A stretch of 64,000 bases of DNA, taken from assembly GCA_019414205.1 (NCBI GenBank), contig DXML01000001.1, positions 47,415 to 111,414 of the forward strand. The letters run 5' to 3'. This DNA is from Collinsella sp. (GTDB lineage: Bacteria > Actinomycetota > Coriobacteriia > Coriobacteriales > Coriobacteriaceae). The notes below the pieces were generated by a model. It did no database searches. It was not told the DNA's origin and saw only the letters and a list, made by a program, of their open reading frames with translations. Below are positions 18,263-27,261 of the stretch, one piece after another; position 1 is the stretch's first letter, and each line of letters starts with the position of its first letter. The translations under genes and the position numbers were made by a program.

Positions 18263-19262
18263 GGATACTCACCCCCTGCTCGCCCAAGTTGTGACGAATA
18301 TCCTCGATATTACCCTCGACGGTCGAGATCAACTCATCCAGCGATTCGAACACACGCGAGGGACGCAGCCAGCGCGTAAACGCCAGCGAAACGGAAGCGC
18401 CGTACAGGTCGCCCGTATAACCAATTAAGTTAGCCTCGAGATGCGATGAAGCGGCATCGTCGGCATACGTCGGCGGCAGGCCGACATTAACGGCAGCGGG
18501 CCACGCGATGTCATCGACGAGCACCAGACCCTCATACACGCCATCGGCAGGCACCTGAATGCCATCGGGAACCTGCAGGTTTGCCGTGGGAAAGCCCATG
18601 TCAGAACCCTCGTGACGGCCACGAATAACACCGCCACGCAGCATATACGGGCGGCCGAGCAACTCAGCAGCAAGCTCCACATGGCCCTGTCCCAGCTCAT
18701 GACGAATGCGGGTGGCGCAAATGGCCTCACCGCCCTCGCAAAGCAGGTCGTGCCCGTATACGTCAACGCCGCGCTTGGCACCCCAGGTGCGCATCTCGTC
18801 AACACCAGAAGCACCGCCACGACCCAGCCTAAAGTCGCTGCCAACGCGAATCGAACGAATGTCGACCACGCGTGACAGCAGTGCGAGAAAACCGACATGG
18901 TCGAGTGCCGCAACCTCAGGCGTAAAGGGAACGGCCACCACCGCATCGACCCCGGTCTGAGCCAAGGCATGTAGACGGTCGGCCGTCGTCATCAATTTTT
19001 GAGCGGGCGAAGGACTCACCACAACGTCCGGATCGGGATCGAAAGTGACCACGACCGCCTTACAGCCATGGGCACGGGCGTCACGGACAAGCGCCGCAAT
19101 GAGCTCCTGGTGTCCACGGTGCACGCCATCGAACACGCCAATGGCGATGGAGGCAGCACCCAAGTGCTCGCACTCATCAAACGTATCGGCAGCAACGATG
19201 CGGGCCTCGTCCGACTCGCCCTCGAAAAAGATACGCGCGAGCTCACGAGCGGACAACATCAT
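18255..19262 (-). CDS. ribF: Bifunctional riboflavin kinase/FAD synthetase RibF
   Basis: Phosphorylates riboflavin to FMN and adenylylates it to FAD. Its 335 residues comprise an N-terminal nucleotidyltransferase domain (AIGVFDGVHRGHQELI near residue 40) and a C-terminal riboflavin kinase domain with RGRHEGSDMGFPTANLQVP. It overlaps dnaG by eight bases and truB by four. The truB-ribF pairing is widely conserved. Confidence 0.95.
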   Translation of the reverse strand: MMLSARELARIFFEGESDEARIVAADTFDECEHLGAASIAIGVFDGVHRGHQELIAALVRDARAHGCKAVVVTFDPDPDVVVSPSPAQKLMTTADRLHALAQTGVDAVVAVPFTPEVAALDHVGFLALLSRVVDIRSIRVGSDFRLGRGGASGVDEMRTWGAKRGVDVYGHDLLCEGGEAICATRIRHELGQGHVELAAELLGRPYMLRGGVIRGRHEGSDMGFPTANLQVPDGIQVPADGVYEGLVLVDDIAWPAAVNVGLPPTYADDAASSHLEANLIGYTGDLYGASVSLAFTRWLRPSRVFESLDELISTVEGNIEDIRHNLGEQGVSIRD

Positions 19263-20191
19263 CGAACACCGCCGATTGCCTGCGGAAACACGTGCTCCAT
19301 GACAAAGCGGCCACTCTCAATGCGGGCAAGCGCCTTGAGTCCCCCATCGAGCACCAACGCAAAAGGCGCCTTCGCGGAATCGAAATCGGCAAGCGCACGC
19401 TCAACGGGAATGCGTCGGCCGCAGAGCAGGTCGTCGGCAAGATTGCCCGGCAAGTCAACACGCGTGGCGCCCAAGGCCGCAATGGGATCCAGGGCAAAGC
19501 CAGCCGCGGACTCGGGAGAAAGCTCCTCGACCGCATGACAAGCGCCAATGGAAACAACACCGGAGGCCGTGCGGCGCAGCGCGGAAATGTGCGCGGCGCT
19601 CTCGCAGGTGCGGCCCAAATCGCGAGCGAGCGCACGGATATAGGTACCCTTGCTCACTGAGAACGCCACGGTCCACACACACGTATCACCTTCGCCTCCC
19701 ACGGCAATCAGGTCGGCGGCATAGACCTCGACGGGGCGCGGAGGTAGGTCCACCGCATTGCCCTCGCGAGCAGACTTGTAGGCGCGAACGCCATTGACCG
19801 AGATAGCCGAAAACGCCGGCGGCACCTGCATCTGCGGACCCAGCATAGCGGCCAAGCGCTCACGGGCATAGGCAGGATCGCGGAGCTCGTTGGCAACAGC
19901 CACCGCGCGGACCGCCTCGCCCTCCGCATCATCGGTATTGGTCTCGGCGCCAAACGAAATGTCGGCGACATAGCTTTTGGTATCGAGGGTTAGCATGCCC
20001 AGCAGACGGGTGGCCTGGCCCACACCCACCACCATGACACCCGATGCCATGGGGTCGAGCGTGCCGGCATGGCCGACGCGCCGCTCAAGGAGGGCGCGTC
20101 GGCATTTCGAAACCACATCGTGGGACGTGCAGCCCACCGGCTTATCGACGGCGAGCAGCATATTCAGTTGAGAAGGCGTACGACGAGCCAT
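19259..20191 (-). CDS. truB: tRNA pseudouridine55 synthase TruB
   Basis: Forms pseudouridine at position 55 in the T-loop of tRNAs. Its 310 residues start with LLAVDKPVGCTSHDVV. The catalytic motif GHAGTLDPMASGVMVV contains the nucleophilic Asp, and the later SKGTYIRALARDLG block is typical. Its start lies 15 bases after the nrnA stop and its stop overlaps ribF, inside the rimP-to-dnaG run. Confidence 0.96.
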   Translation of the reverse strand: MARRTPSQLNMLLAVDKPVGCTSHDVVSKCRRALLERRVGHAGTLDPMASGVMVVGVGQATRLLGMLTLDTKSYVADISFGAETNTDDAEGEAVRAVAVANELRDPAYARERLAAMLGPQMQVPPAFSAISVNGVRAYKSAREGNAVDLPPRPVEVYAADLIAVGGEGDTCVWTVAFSVSKGTYIRALARDLGRTCESAAHISALRRTASGVVSIGACHAVEELSPESAAGFALDPIAALGATRVDLPGNLADDLLCGRRIPVERALADFDSAKAPFALVLDGGLKALARIESGRFVMEHVFPQAIGGVR

Positions 20192-20206
20192 GTACCATCC
20201 AAAAAG

Positions 20207-21250
20207 TTAAAGCTCGACGGTCACCGAAGCGGGATCCTCCCCCACCAGCTCGGCCAGCATGGGAAGTGCCACGGTAAGCGTCTCGAGAATCGTTCCGTTG
20301 TTGGAGAAACCGGCGGCAGCGGGATGTCCGCCTCCGCCAAAGGCAGCAGCGATCTCGGACACGTTGAGGTCGCCCTTGGAGCGCAGGTTGCCGCGCACCT
20401 TGGTATCGCCCTCAATGCCCTTCAGGAACAGACAGACCTCGACGCCCATCACCGAGCGCACCACGTCAACCAGACCGTCGCACTCATCCGAGGTGACACC
20501 GCAAGCCTCAAGGTCACTCTGGTACGCGTAACTATACGCAACGCGCCCGTGGGCCACCGTCTTGATGCGGCCCATAACGATGGACTTGAGGTGCAAAAAC
20601 TCAACGCGCATGCTCTGGTAGACCTCGAGTGCCACACGCGCCGGATCGGCACCGTGGGCAACCAGACGCGAGGCTGCATGGAACGCGGCTGCATCGGCGT
20701 TTTGGTACTGAAAACGGCCGGTATCGGTAACCAAGCCACACAGCAGGCAGGTCGCAACGCCATCACGTGCGACAATGCCGCAATTGTCCAAGAAGCGGTC
20801 GATGATCATGGCGCAGGCTGCAGCTTCGACGCGCCTCAGGCTGAGCTCGGCAAACTCCTCGCGCGCCGGATGGTGATCGAAGCACACCACATGCTTGGAG
20901 CGACGAAGCACCTCGGCGGAATTATTGAGACGCTCGACGACCGGCACGTCCACCGAGATGAACAGGTCCGGATTGCCGGTATACGCAGATGCCGGTACCA
21001 GGCGATCGGAGCCTTCCATAAAGCGGTAGATGCGCGGAACCGGATCATCGTCTGCCAGCAGCAGGGCAATGTCCTTGTTAGGGAAAAACTTCATAAGCGA
21101 GAGGCCCAGACCCAACACGGAGCCCAGGGCGTCGCCATCGGGAGAAGTGTGTCCCGAAATCGCAATGGAGGACGCACCCTCGATGAGCTCGAGGATGCGT
21201 CGCTGAATATCTGCAGACTCGCACGAGGCGAGGTCGGCGGAATTAGTCAT
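20207..21250 (-). CDS. nrnA: DHH-family bifunctional oligoribonuclease/PAP phosphatase NrnA
   Basis: Degrades nano-RNAs and 3'-phosphoadenosine 5'-phosphate. Its 347 residues hold the metal-binding SGHTSPDGDALGS motif near residue 34, a VDVPV motif, the signature CFDHHPAREEF near residue 123, and the C-terminal DHHA1 glycine motif AFGGGGHPAAAGF. It lies between rbfA and truB, its standard place in Gram-positive genomes. Confidence 0.93.
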   Translation of the reverse strand: MTNSADLASCESADIQRRILELIEGASSIAISGHTSPDGDALGSVLGLGLSLMKFFPNKDIALLLADDDPVPRIYRFMEGSDRLVPASAYTGNPDLFISVDVPVVERLNNSAEVLRRSKHVVCFDHHPAREEFAELSLRRVEAAACAMIIDRFLDNCGIVARDGVATCLLCGLVTDTGRFQYQNADAAAFHAASRLVAHGADPARVALEVYQSMRVEFLHLKSIVMGRIKTVAHGRVAYSYAYQSDLEACGVTSDECDGLVDVVRSVMGVEVCLFLKGIEGDTKVRGNLRSKGDLNVSEIAAAFGGGGHPAAAGFSNNGTILETLTVALPMLAELVGEDPASVTVEL

Positions 21251-21653
21251 CTAAAGCTGCCTCCTGGGCGGCATCCGCTATCGGATAGCCGTCCTCGTCC
21301 TTTTCGATCGCAAGCGTGGCGGGAACGTTTTCCAGCGCACGCGTGATGCGCTCGGCCTCATCGGTCGAGCGATCGATGCGAAAATCGAGCTCGGGCGTAA
21401 CACGCCAATCGAGCGAGCGAGCCAACAGGCTGCGAATACGGCCCTTAGCGCTTGCGAGCGCCTCCATGACCTCGTCGTAGCGGCTCGCATCGCACGACAC
21501 GTACACACGCGCGAACGAACGGTCAACCGCGACCTCGACCGCGGTCAAAGTAACCAGGTCAAGACGCGGATCGGAAACCTCAAAGAGCAGGATATAACCG
21601 AGCTTCTCGCGAAGCTGCTCGCCCAGACGGCGGGTTGCCTGCGTTTGCTTCAT
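21243..21653 (-). CDS. rbfA: 30S ribosome-binding factor RbfA
   Basis: Cold-shock-associated 16S maturation factor. Its 136 residues include the family N-terminus (TRRLGEQLREKLGYILLFEV), VAVDRSFARVYVS and a KH-like fold. The tail is acidic (KDEDGYPIADAAQEAALDD). It is eleven bases after infB and overlaps nrnA by eight, within the translation operon. Confidence 0.94.
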   Translation of the reverse strand: MKQTQATRRLGEQLREKLGYILLFEVSDPRLDLVTLTAVEVAVDRSFARVYVSCDASRYDEVMEALASAKGRIRSLLARSLDWRVTPELDFRIDRSTDEAERITRALENVPATLAIEKDEDGYPIADAAQEAALDD

Positions 21654-21664
21654 AGCGCCACCCC

Positions 21665-24379
21665 CTACTCGGTACGGGCAACCTGGTCGATGCGGTAACC
21701 CTCGATCTGGTCGCCGGGCTTGATGTCCTGGAAGTTCTCCAGGCCAATGCCGCCCTCGGAACCGCTCTTGAGGCTCTTGGCCTCGTCCTTGTAGTGGCGC
21801 ATCGAGGCGATCTTGCCGTTGAAGACCACGATGCCGTCGCGCACCAGACGCACGGAATCGGTCGCGGCGATCTCGCCCTCTTCGACACGGACACCGGCGG
21901 CGATACCGACTTTGGGCACCTTGAAGGTGTCCAGGACGGTCGCGGTACCCGTGGAGACCTCGACCTCGGTAGGCTTAAGCATGCCGATACGGGCAGCGTC
22001 GAGTTCCTCGAGGCACTTGTAGATGACGTCGTAGCAACGGATCTCGACGCCCTCACGCTCGGCGGCGGAGCGGGCCTTACCGTCGGGACGGACGCCAAAG
22101 CCGATGATGATGGCGTTGGAGGCGTCGGCCAGGACGACGTCGGTCTCGTTGATGGCACCAACGGCGGAGTGGATCGTGTTGATGCGAACCTCGGACTGAT
22201 CCATCTTGTCGAGCGAATCCTGAAGGGCCTCGATGGAACCCTGGACGTCGGCCTTGATGATCAGGTTGAGCTCCTTGACCTCGGCGTCGGCAATGGTCTC
22301 GAAGAGGTTCTCGAGCGTGACGTGCTTGACGCGGCTCTGCTCCTCGATACGGGCCTTGAGCGAACGCTCGTCGACAAGGGCACGAGCCTCGCGCTCGTCC
22401 TCGAACACGCGGAACTCGTCACCGGCGTTGGGCACGGACTGCAGGCCCAAGATCTCAACAGCGTCGGAGGGACCGGCCTCGGTGACGGCGCGGCCCTTGG
22501 GGTCGAGCATGGCGCGGACGCGGCCGTAGGTAAGGCCAGCGACCAGCGTATCGCCCACGTGCAGGGTACCGCGGGTCACGAGCACGGTAGCGACCGAGCC
22601 GCGGCCCTTGTCGAGCTTGGCCTCGAGGACGTTGCCGGAGGCAAAGGTGTCCGGGTTAGCCTTGAGCTCGAGCACGTCTGCCTGGAGCAGCACGGTCTCC
22701 AGAAGGTCGTCGATACCGATCTTCTGCTTGGCCGAGATGTTGACGAACATGTTCTGTCCGCCCCACTCCTCGGGGATGACGCCGTACTCGGTGAGCTCTT
22801 GACGCACACGGTCGGGGTTGGCGCCCGGCTTATCGATCTTGTTGACGGCAACGACGATGGGTACGCCGGCGGCCTTGGCGTGGTTGATTGACTCGACGGT
22901 CTGGGGCATGACGCCGTCGTCGGCGGCCACGATCAGAATGACGATGTCGGTCACCTTGGCACCACGGGCACGCATGGCCGTAAAGGTAGCGTGACCCGGG
23001 GTATCGATGAAGGTGATCTTGCGGTCGTTGATCATAACCTGCGAAGCACCGATGGCCTGCGTAATGCCGCCCGCCTCGCCGGCAGCAACGCCGGTGTGAC
23101 GGATGGCGTCGAGGAGGCTCGTCTTGCCGTGGTCGACATGGCCCATGACGGTGACGACCGGGGCACGCGGCTTAAGGTCGGCGGGATCGTCGTAGAACGA
23201 GAAGGTGTTCTCCTCCTCGGGGGTGATGATCTTGATCTGACGGCCCAGGTCGTCGGCAACGAGCTCGACGAGGTCGTCAGACATGGACTGTGTCATGGTG
23301 AGCGGCGTACCCAGCAGGAACAGGCGCTTGATGATGTCGTTGGCCGGAACGTCGAGAGCCTCGGCAAGCTCCTGGACGGTAACGCCCTGGGAGACCTTGA
23401 TGGCGTCGAGCTCCTCGGGGTTCACGCCCTGGGCCAACGCCTCCTCTATCTTGCGCTCCTCCTGAGCCTTGGCAGCCTCGCGCTCGCGCTTCTCCTTGCG
23501 CTTCTTGCGGCGACCGGTGGACTCGCGAGAGGCCTCCTCGACGGCAGCACGAGCCTCCTCGAGTACCTTCTCGCGACTGTACTCCTCGGCCTCGCGAGCC
23601 ATACGGCTGTAGTGGTCCTCTTCGTTGTTGTGACCGCCCTTGCGCTTCTTGCCCTTGCCCTGCTTGTCGGGGTTGGGGAAGTCCATGCCGGCAGCGACGT
23701 TGTTGCTGGCGTTGGTGCGATGGCTGTGCGGACGGCTCTCGGAGGCGTTGCGCTCGGAGTTGCTGTCGGAGGCGTTGCGATCGTTACGACGGCCACCGCG
23801 GCGGTCGTTGTTGCCGCCACGACGGTTACCGCGCTCAGCGGCGCGCTCGGCCTTGGCCTTGTCCTCGGCGTCCTTCTTCTCCTTGAGCACGGTCTCCTGT
23901 GCGGCGATCTGGTCGAGCAGCGAACGGAAGCGCGAACCGGAGTCGGAAGCGGGAACGGCGCGGCGCTGAGCCTCGCGGGCAGCCTCCTCCTTCTCGCGGG
24001 CAAGGCGCTCCTGCTCGGCCTTCTTCTTGGCCTCAGCCTCGGCACGGGCGGCCTCCTCGGCAGCCTGAGCTGCGGCAAACTGGCGGCGCTCCTCCTCGCG
24101 TGCCTTCTCGGCAGCGATGCGCTCGCGCTCGGCCTCGGCGGCGCGTGCGGCCTCCTCGGCGGCAGCTGCCTGCTCCTCGGCCTTCTTGGCGGCCTCGACT
24201 TCCTGAGCGCGGGCCTCGATCACCGAGGCGAGCTGCTTGCGGACCATGGCGACATAGGCGTCCTCCAAGGTGGAGGAAGCGGACTTAGCGGGAATCTTCA
24301 TATCGGCGAGATGACCCATCAGTTCCTTGGAGGTCATGCCGAACTCTTTGGCCAGGGTGGACACACGGACTTTTGCCAT
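21665..24379 (-). CDS. infB: Translation initiation factor IF-2
   Basis: GTPase that places initiator tRNA on the 30S subunit. Its 904 residues are long because a charged Ala/Glu/Lys- then Arg/Asn-rich low-complexity linker fills about residues 60-310. The IF2-N module begins KVRVSTLAKEFGMTSKELM. A second IF2-N-like helix (VTVQELAEALDVP) precedes the G domain: VMGHVDHGKTSLLD near residue 410, DTPGHATF and NKIDKPGA. Domains II-IV follow to the C-terminus. A 91-base gap with two GC-rich hairpins separates it from nusA. Confidence 0.97.
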   Translation of the reverse strand: MAKVRVSTLAKEFGMTSKELMGHLADMKIPAKSASSTLEDAYVAMVRKQLASVIEARAQEVEAAKKAEEQAAAAEEAARAAEAERERIAAEKAREEERRQFAAAQAAEEAARAEAEAKKKAEQERLAREKEEAAREAQRRAVPASDSGSRFRSLLDQIAAQETVLKEKKDAEDKAKAERAAERGNRRGGNNDRRGGRRNDRNASDSNSERNASESRPHSHRTNASNNVAAGMDFPNPDKQGKGKKRKGGHNNEEDHYSRMAREAEEYSREKVLEEARAAVEEASRESTGRRKKRKEKREREAAKAQEERKIEEALAQGVNPEELDAIKVSQGVTVQELAEALDVPANDIIKRLFLLGTPLTMTQSMSDDLVELVADDLGRQIKIITPEEENTFSFYDDPADLKPRAPVVTVMGHVDHGKTSLLDAIRHTGVAAGEAGGITQAIGASQVMINDRKITFIDTPGHATFTAMRARGAKVTDIVILIVAADDGVMPQTVESINHAKAAGVPIVVAVNKIDKPGANPDRVRQELTEYGVIPEEWGGQNMFVNISAKQKIGIDDLLETVLLQADVLELKANPDTFASGNVLEAKLDKGRGSVATVLVTRGTLHVGDTLVAGLTYGRVRAMLDPKGRAVTEAGPSDAVEILGLQSVPNAGDEFRVFEDEREARALVDERSLKARIEEQSRVKHVTLENLFETIADAEVKELNLIIKADVQGSIEALQDSLDKMDQSEVRINTIHSAVGAINETDVVLADASNAIIIGFGVRPDGKARSAAEREGVEIRCYDVIYKCLEELDAARIGMLKPTEVEVSTGTATVLDTFKVPKVGIAAGVRVEEGEIAATDSVRLVRDGIVVFNGKIASMRHYKDEAKSLKSGSEGGIGLENFQDIKPGDQIEGYRIDQVARTE

Positions 24380-24400
24380 ATGACTTCACCTACCCTTTCT

Positions 24401-24461
24401 GGCACCTTGGGTGCCTAGAGACTGAACGAGCGTGGGAGATGCGCCGGGACCTGCCCGGCGC
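24401..24461 (-). promoter_or_regulatory. Two hairpins in the nusA-infB gap
   Basis: GGCACC-loop-GGTGCC at 24401-24415 and GCGCCGGG-loop-CCCGGCGC at 24441-24461 occupy the gap where many bacteria carry ylxR. They could be processing or attenuation structures between nusA and infB. Neither has a U-tract. Confidence 0.4.
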
Positions 24462-24470
24462 GACCGCGCG

Positions 24471-25718
24471 CTAGATCAGGTCCTCCGCATCATCGAAGGC
24501 GTCGGTGTCGTGGACACCGCAGAAACGGGAGCCGGGACGGGCCTGGTTGCGGCACTGGATGCCGTCCTCGGACACGTACTCGCAGCGGCGGACGTCCTCG
24601 TCCTCCTCGTCACCGATCAGGTCGGTGGCGGGCTCCTCGTGAACGGGAACGTTCTTGAGGATGTCGGCGGCAAGCGTCTCGGACTTGATGTCGATGTGCC
24701 AGCCGGTCAGGCGCGCGGCGAGGCGGGCGTTCTGGCCCTCCTTGCCGATGGCGAGGGACAGCTGGTCGTCGGGGACGATGACGCCGGCGTAGGCCTTCTC
24801 CTCGTCGATGAGGACGCGGGTGACCTTAGCGGGCGACAGGGCGTTGGCGACGTAGACGGCAGGATCGGCATCCCACAGGATGACGTCGACGCGCTCGCCA
24901 CGGAGCTCGCCCACGACAGCGCGAACACGGCTGCCCTTGGGGCCGACGCAGGCACCCACGGGATCCAGGCGGTCGTCGAGCGAGTGGACGGCGACCTTGG
25001 AACGCTGGCCGGGCTCGCGGGCAATCGACTTGATCTGGACGGTGCCCTCATAGATCTCGGGCACCTCCTGCTCAAACAGACGACGCATGAGCTCGGGGTG
25101 GGTACGGGAGATGACAATCGGCGGACGGCTGTGCTCGCCACGAACCGGCTGCAGGTTGGAGTTGGGGTCGCGAACGTCGATGATCACGGCCTTTATATGC
25201 TGGTTGTGCAGGTAGCGCTCGCCCATCGGACGCTCGTTGCGCTCGTTCTCGTAACGGCGCTGATCGAAGTGCGGAAGCTCGGCCTCGACGCCCTCGCGAA
25301 TCTTGACGATCGTGAAGTCGGGCGTGGACTGCAGCACGGTACCGCTGATGAGGTCACCGATGCGGCCGGAGAACTCCTCGTAGATCTGCTCGCGGGCGGA
25401 GTTACGCACGATGGCGTTGATCTCGGCCTTGGCGTGCTGGGCAGCGATGCGGCTCGTGTTCTTGGGGGTGACGTCGATCTCCTCGAACTCGGTGAAGTTG
25501 CCCTCCTCGTCCATGGAATCGTCGATCGGCTCCAGGCGGTAGACATAGATCTTACCGGTGGTACGGTCGATGGTCACCTTGGCGCCCCACTCAAGATGCA
25601 AAATCTCGGCATAGCTCTTGGCGAGCGACTGCTCCAGGCGGTCGATCAGGTAGAGCTGGTCGATGTGCTTCTCCTGGCAAAGCTCCATCAGGGCGGACAT
25701 CATGTCGGATGCTGCCAT
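24471..25718 (-). CDS. nusA: Transcription termination/antitermination factor NusA with a C-terminal Cys/His tail
   Basis: RNA polymerase-associated pausing and termination factor. The 415 residues show the N-terminal domain (residues 1-130), an S1 domain (GRIGDLISGTVLQS), and KH1/KH2 (VGACVGPKGSRVRAV and LSLAIGKEGQNARLA). The last 40 residues add CEYVSEDGIQCRN and SRFCGVHD, matching a small C..C..C..H motif seen in many bacterial zinc-binding peptides. The tail may take over a role of the missing YlxR partner; that is speculation. It lies one base after rimP. Confidence 0.95.
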   Translation of the reverse strand: MAASDMMSALMELCQEKHIDQLYLIDRLEQSLAKSYAEILHLEWGAKVTIDRTTGKIYVYRLEPIDDSMDEEGNFTEFEEIDVTPKNTSRIAAQHAKAEINAIVRNSAREQIYEEFSGRIGDLISGTVLQSTPDFTIVKIREGVEAELPHFDQRRYENERNERPMGERYLHNQHIKAVIIDVRDPNSNLQPVRGEHSRPPIVISRTHPELMRRLFEQEVPEIYEGTVQIKSIAREPGQRSKVAVHSLDDRLDPVGACVGPKGSRVRAVVGELRGERVDVILWDADPAVYVANALSPAKVTRVLIDEEKAYAGVIVPDDQLSLAIGKEGQNARLAARLTGWHIDIKSETLAADILKNVPVHEEPATDLIGDEEDEDVRRCEYVSEDGIQCRNQARPGSRFCGVHDTDAFDDAEDLI

Positions 25719-25719
25719 C

Positions 25720-26214
25720 TTACTTTCCTTCCTTCGCGGGCTTGAAGTCGTAGGTGGGCTTCAACTTGCACTTTTTAACATCAGAGAAATCGAGGGTGAC
25801 GGACTCGCCGTCCTCGAGCTCGAGGGTCACGTCGGTCTCGGTCGCAGCGGCAATCTTGCCGGCGTACTTGCGACGGCCCTCGGTGGCGGTGGAGGTGAGC
25901 TCACAGTTCTCGCCCACAAAGCGGGCAAAGTCGCGCGGACGGCGCAGCGGGCGCGCCATACCCGGGCTCGACACCTCGAGCGTATAGCTCGAAGAGATGG
26001 GGTCGAGCTCCTCGATCACATCGCCGACCCATTTGGTGTTGGCCGTGACGTCGTTGAGCGACAGGCTCTGACCCTCGGCACCCTCGATACGCACGCGCAC
26101 GCAGGGGGCCTTGGTGGCGCCCACGAGCTCGACGTCGACGATGTCGACATCGTGCTGGGGAGCGACGGCCTCGAGCGCGACGATGATCGCCTGCTCGGTC
26201 TTGGTCTTGACCAT
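25720..26214 (-). CDS. rimP: Ribosome maturation factor RimP
   Basis: Assists 30S subunit assembly. Its 164 residues begin MVKTKTEQAIIVALE and carry the conserved VELVGATKAPCVRVRIE and YTLEVSSPGMARPLR motifs. The ATG at 26212-26214 is six bases after GGAGGT. The frame stays open upstream through the promoter, but that longer version was rejected because it would cross the -10 box and the leader terminator. It is the first gene of the rimP-nusA-infB operon. Confidence 0.94.
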   Translation of the reverse strand: MVKTKTEQAIIVALEAVAPQHDVDIVDVELVGATKAPCVRVRIEGAEGQSLSLNDVTANTKWVGDVIEELDPISSSYTLEVSSPGMARPLRRPRDFARFVGENCELTSTATEGRRKYAGKIAAATETDVTLELEDGESVTLDFSDVKKCKLKPTYDFKPAKEGK

Positions 26215-26234
26215 TGCGGCACCTCCATCCATAC

Positions 26235-26267
26235 AAAAAAGAAGCGGGGCCGAAACCCCACTTCTTT
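26235..26267 (-). terminator. Intrinsic terminator in the rimP-nusA-infB leader
   Basis: On the minus strand AAAGAAGTGGGG, loop TTTCGG, CCCCGCTTCTTT form a 12-bp stem running into TTTTG. It ends only a few bases before the rimP ribosome site GGAGGT and about 20 bases after the likely transcription start. No minus-strand gene lies between it and the promoter, so it must act on the operon's own leader. Confidence 0.8.
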
Positions 26268-26292
26268 CAATTACAACTTCATTTGCAAGCAA

Positions 26293-26321
26293 ACTATACC
26301 AATAGCTGCGGAAACGCGCAA
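26293..26321 (-). promoter_or_regulatory. Promoter of the rimP-nusA-infB operon
   Basis: On the minus strand TTGCGC (-35), a 17-base spacer and TATAGT (-10), a good sigma-70-type match, with expected start near 26286. It leaves a leader of about 70 bases that contains the intrinsic terminator. Confidence 0.75.
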
Positions 26322-26584
26322 GCACAGTACGAATCTGCAGGTCAGCGTGCGCACAGGTTCTCCACAAGAATAGGACAATTGACCGAGGAACCCCATGCGG
26401 CGCGCCCTCAACAGTCCCAAAACGGGCCATGCGTCCCAGCGTGCCGACCGAATCGGGCCCTATGGGCATTCCATCCCTGGGCGCACATCGGCCAGACTAG
26501 AGCCGAGAGGCATTCTGTAGCGAGAAAGCCTGCCGCACGCATTGACCGCACAACCTTCCAGCATCTCTACGGCAAGGAGGATCC

Positions 26585-27157
26585 ATGGAACGCCTAGGCA
26601 CCCTCTGCGCGACCGCGCTCGTCGTCGCTGCCTGCTCGTTCGCTCTGACGGGCTGCAACAACATCGATGGCAAAACCGGAACATGCGAACCGGATCGTGG
26701 CAGCACCAAAGCCATCGAGAAAACCGAACCCCCGGTAAGCTTCGACAAAATAGACGAAGACATCGACGATCCCCAGGGCTTAGGTCCCGACCCTCAAGAA
26801 CAGTTCCCTATCGACCTTGAGGCAGACGAGAACGTCCATGTTACCTGCGTGGGCAAGGACACCGACGGCTACGGCGACGCCGCGCTCGTCTTTACGGTAA
26901 CCAACAACACCGGTGTCGACATGATGTTTGGCGATGTGGACTCCTATGCCTACGTCAACGGCGTGGTCCGCGATGTGCGCATGCGCCAGCAGGTCGCAGC
27001 AGGCGAGGAAACGCGCGCCATGCTCACCTTTGTAGGCACCTTCGACGACCCGGACTTTGATGTGAACAATGACCTCAACGACATCTACCTCAACAACTGG
27101 ATGATCGAGGAGCAAACGGGCAATGTTTACTTTAGGGACCTGGTACACATCCCGTAG
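26585..27157 (+). CDS. Hypothetical secreted lipoprotein
   Basis: A 190-residue protein with a lipoprotein signal peptide: hydrophobic ATALVVAACSFA, then lipobox LTGC with Cys21. After a short acidic/proline linker, residues about 85-190 look like a beta-sandwich of the DUF4352/DUF5067-like extracellular type (AALVFTVTNNTGVDMMF). The ATG follows AAGGAGG with good spacing. It is the only plus-strand gene in the first 31 kb and converges on leuS across a shared terminator. Its function is unknown; membrane anchoring on the outer face is likely. Confidence 0.8.
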   Translation: MERLGTLCATALVVAACSFALTGCNNIDGKTGTCEPDRGSTKAIEKTEPPVSFDKIDEDIDDPQGLGPDPQEQFPIDLEADENVHVTCVGKDTDGYGDAALVFTVTNNTGVDMMFGDVDSYAYVNGVVRDVRMRQQVAAGEETRAMLTFVGTFDDPDFDVNNDLNDIYLNNWMIEEQTGNVYFRDLVHIP

Positions 27158-27198
27158 AAGACGGTGCGACGCACTGACTAAGCAGGGCAGACAACACA

Positions 27199-27236
27199 AA
27201 ACGAGGGACGACCCAACCGGATCGTCCCTCGTCTTT
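27199..27236. terminator. Bidirectional terminator between the lipoprotein gene and leuS
   Basis: An 11-bp perfect stem ACGAGGGACGA/TCGTCCCTCGT with CTTTT on the plus side and GTTTTG on the minus side, so it serves both converging genes. Confidence 0.85.
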
Positions 27237-27261
27237 TATGCGTTAGTTAAGCGCGCAGTGC

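Noticed and set aside
26215..26469. 85-residue N-terminal extension of rimP
   Set aside because: It would run through the promoter and the leader terminator; GGAGGT six bases before the inner ATG and the family N-terminus fix the shorter start.
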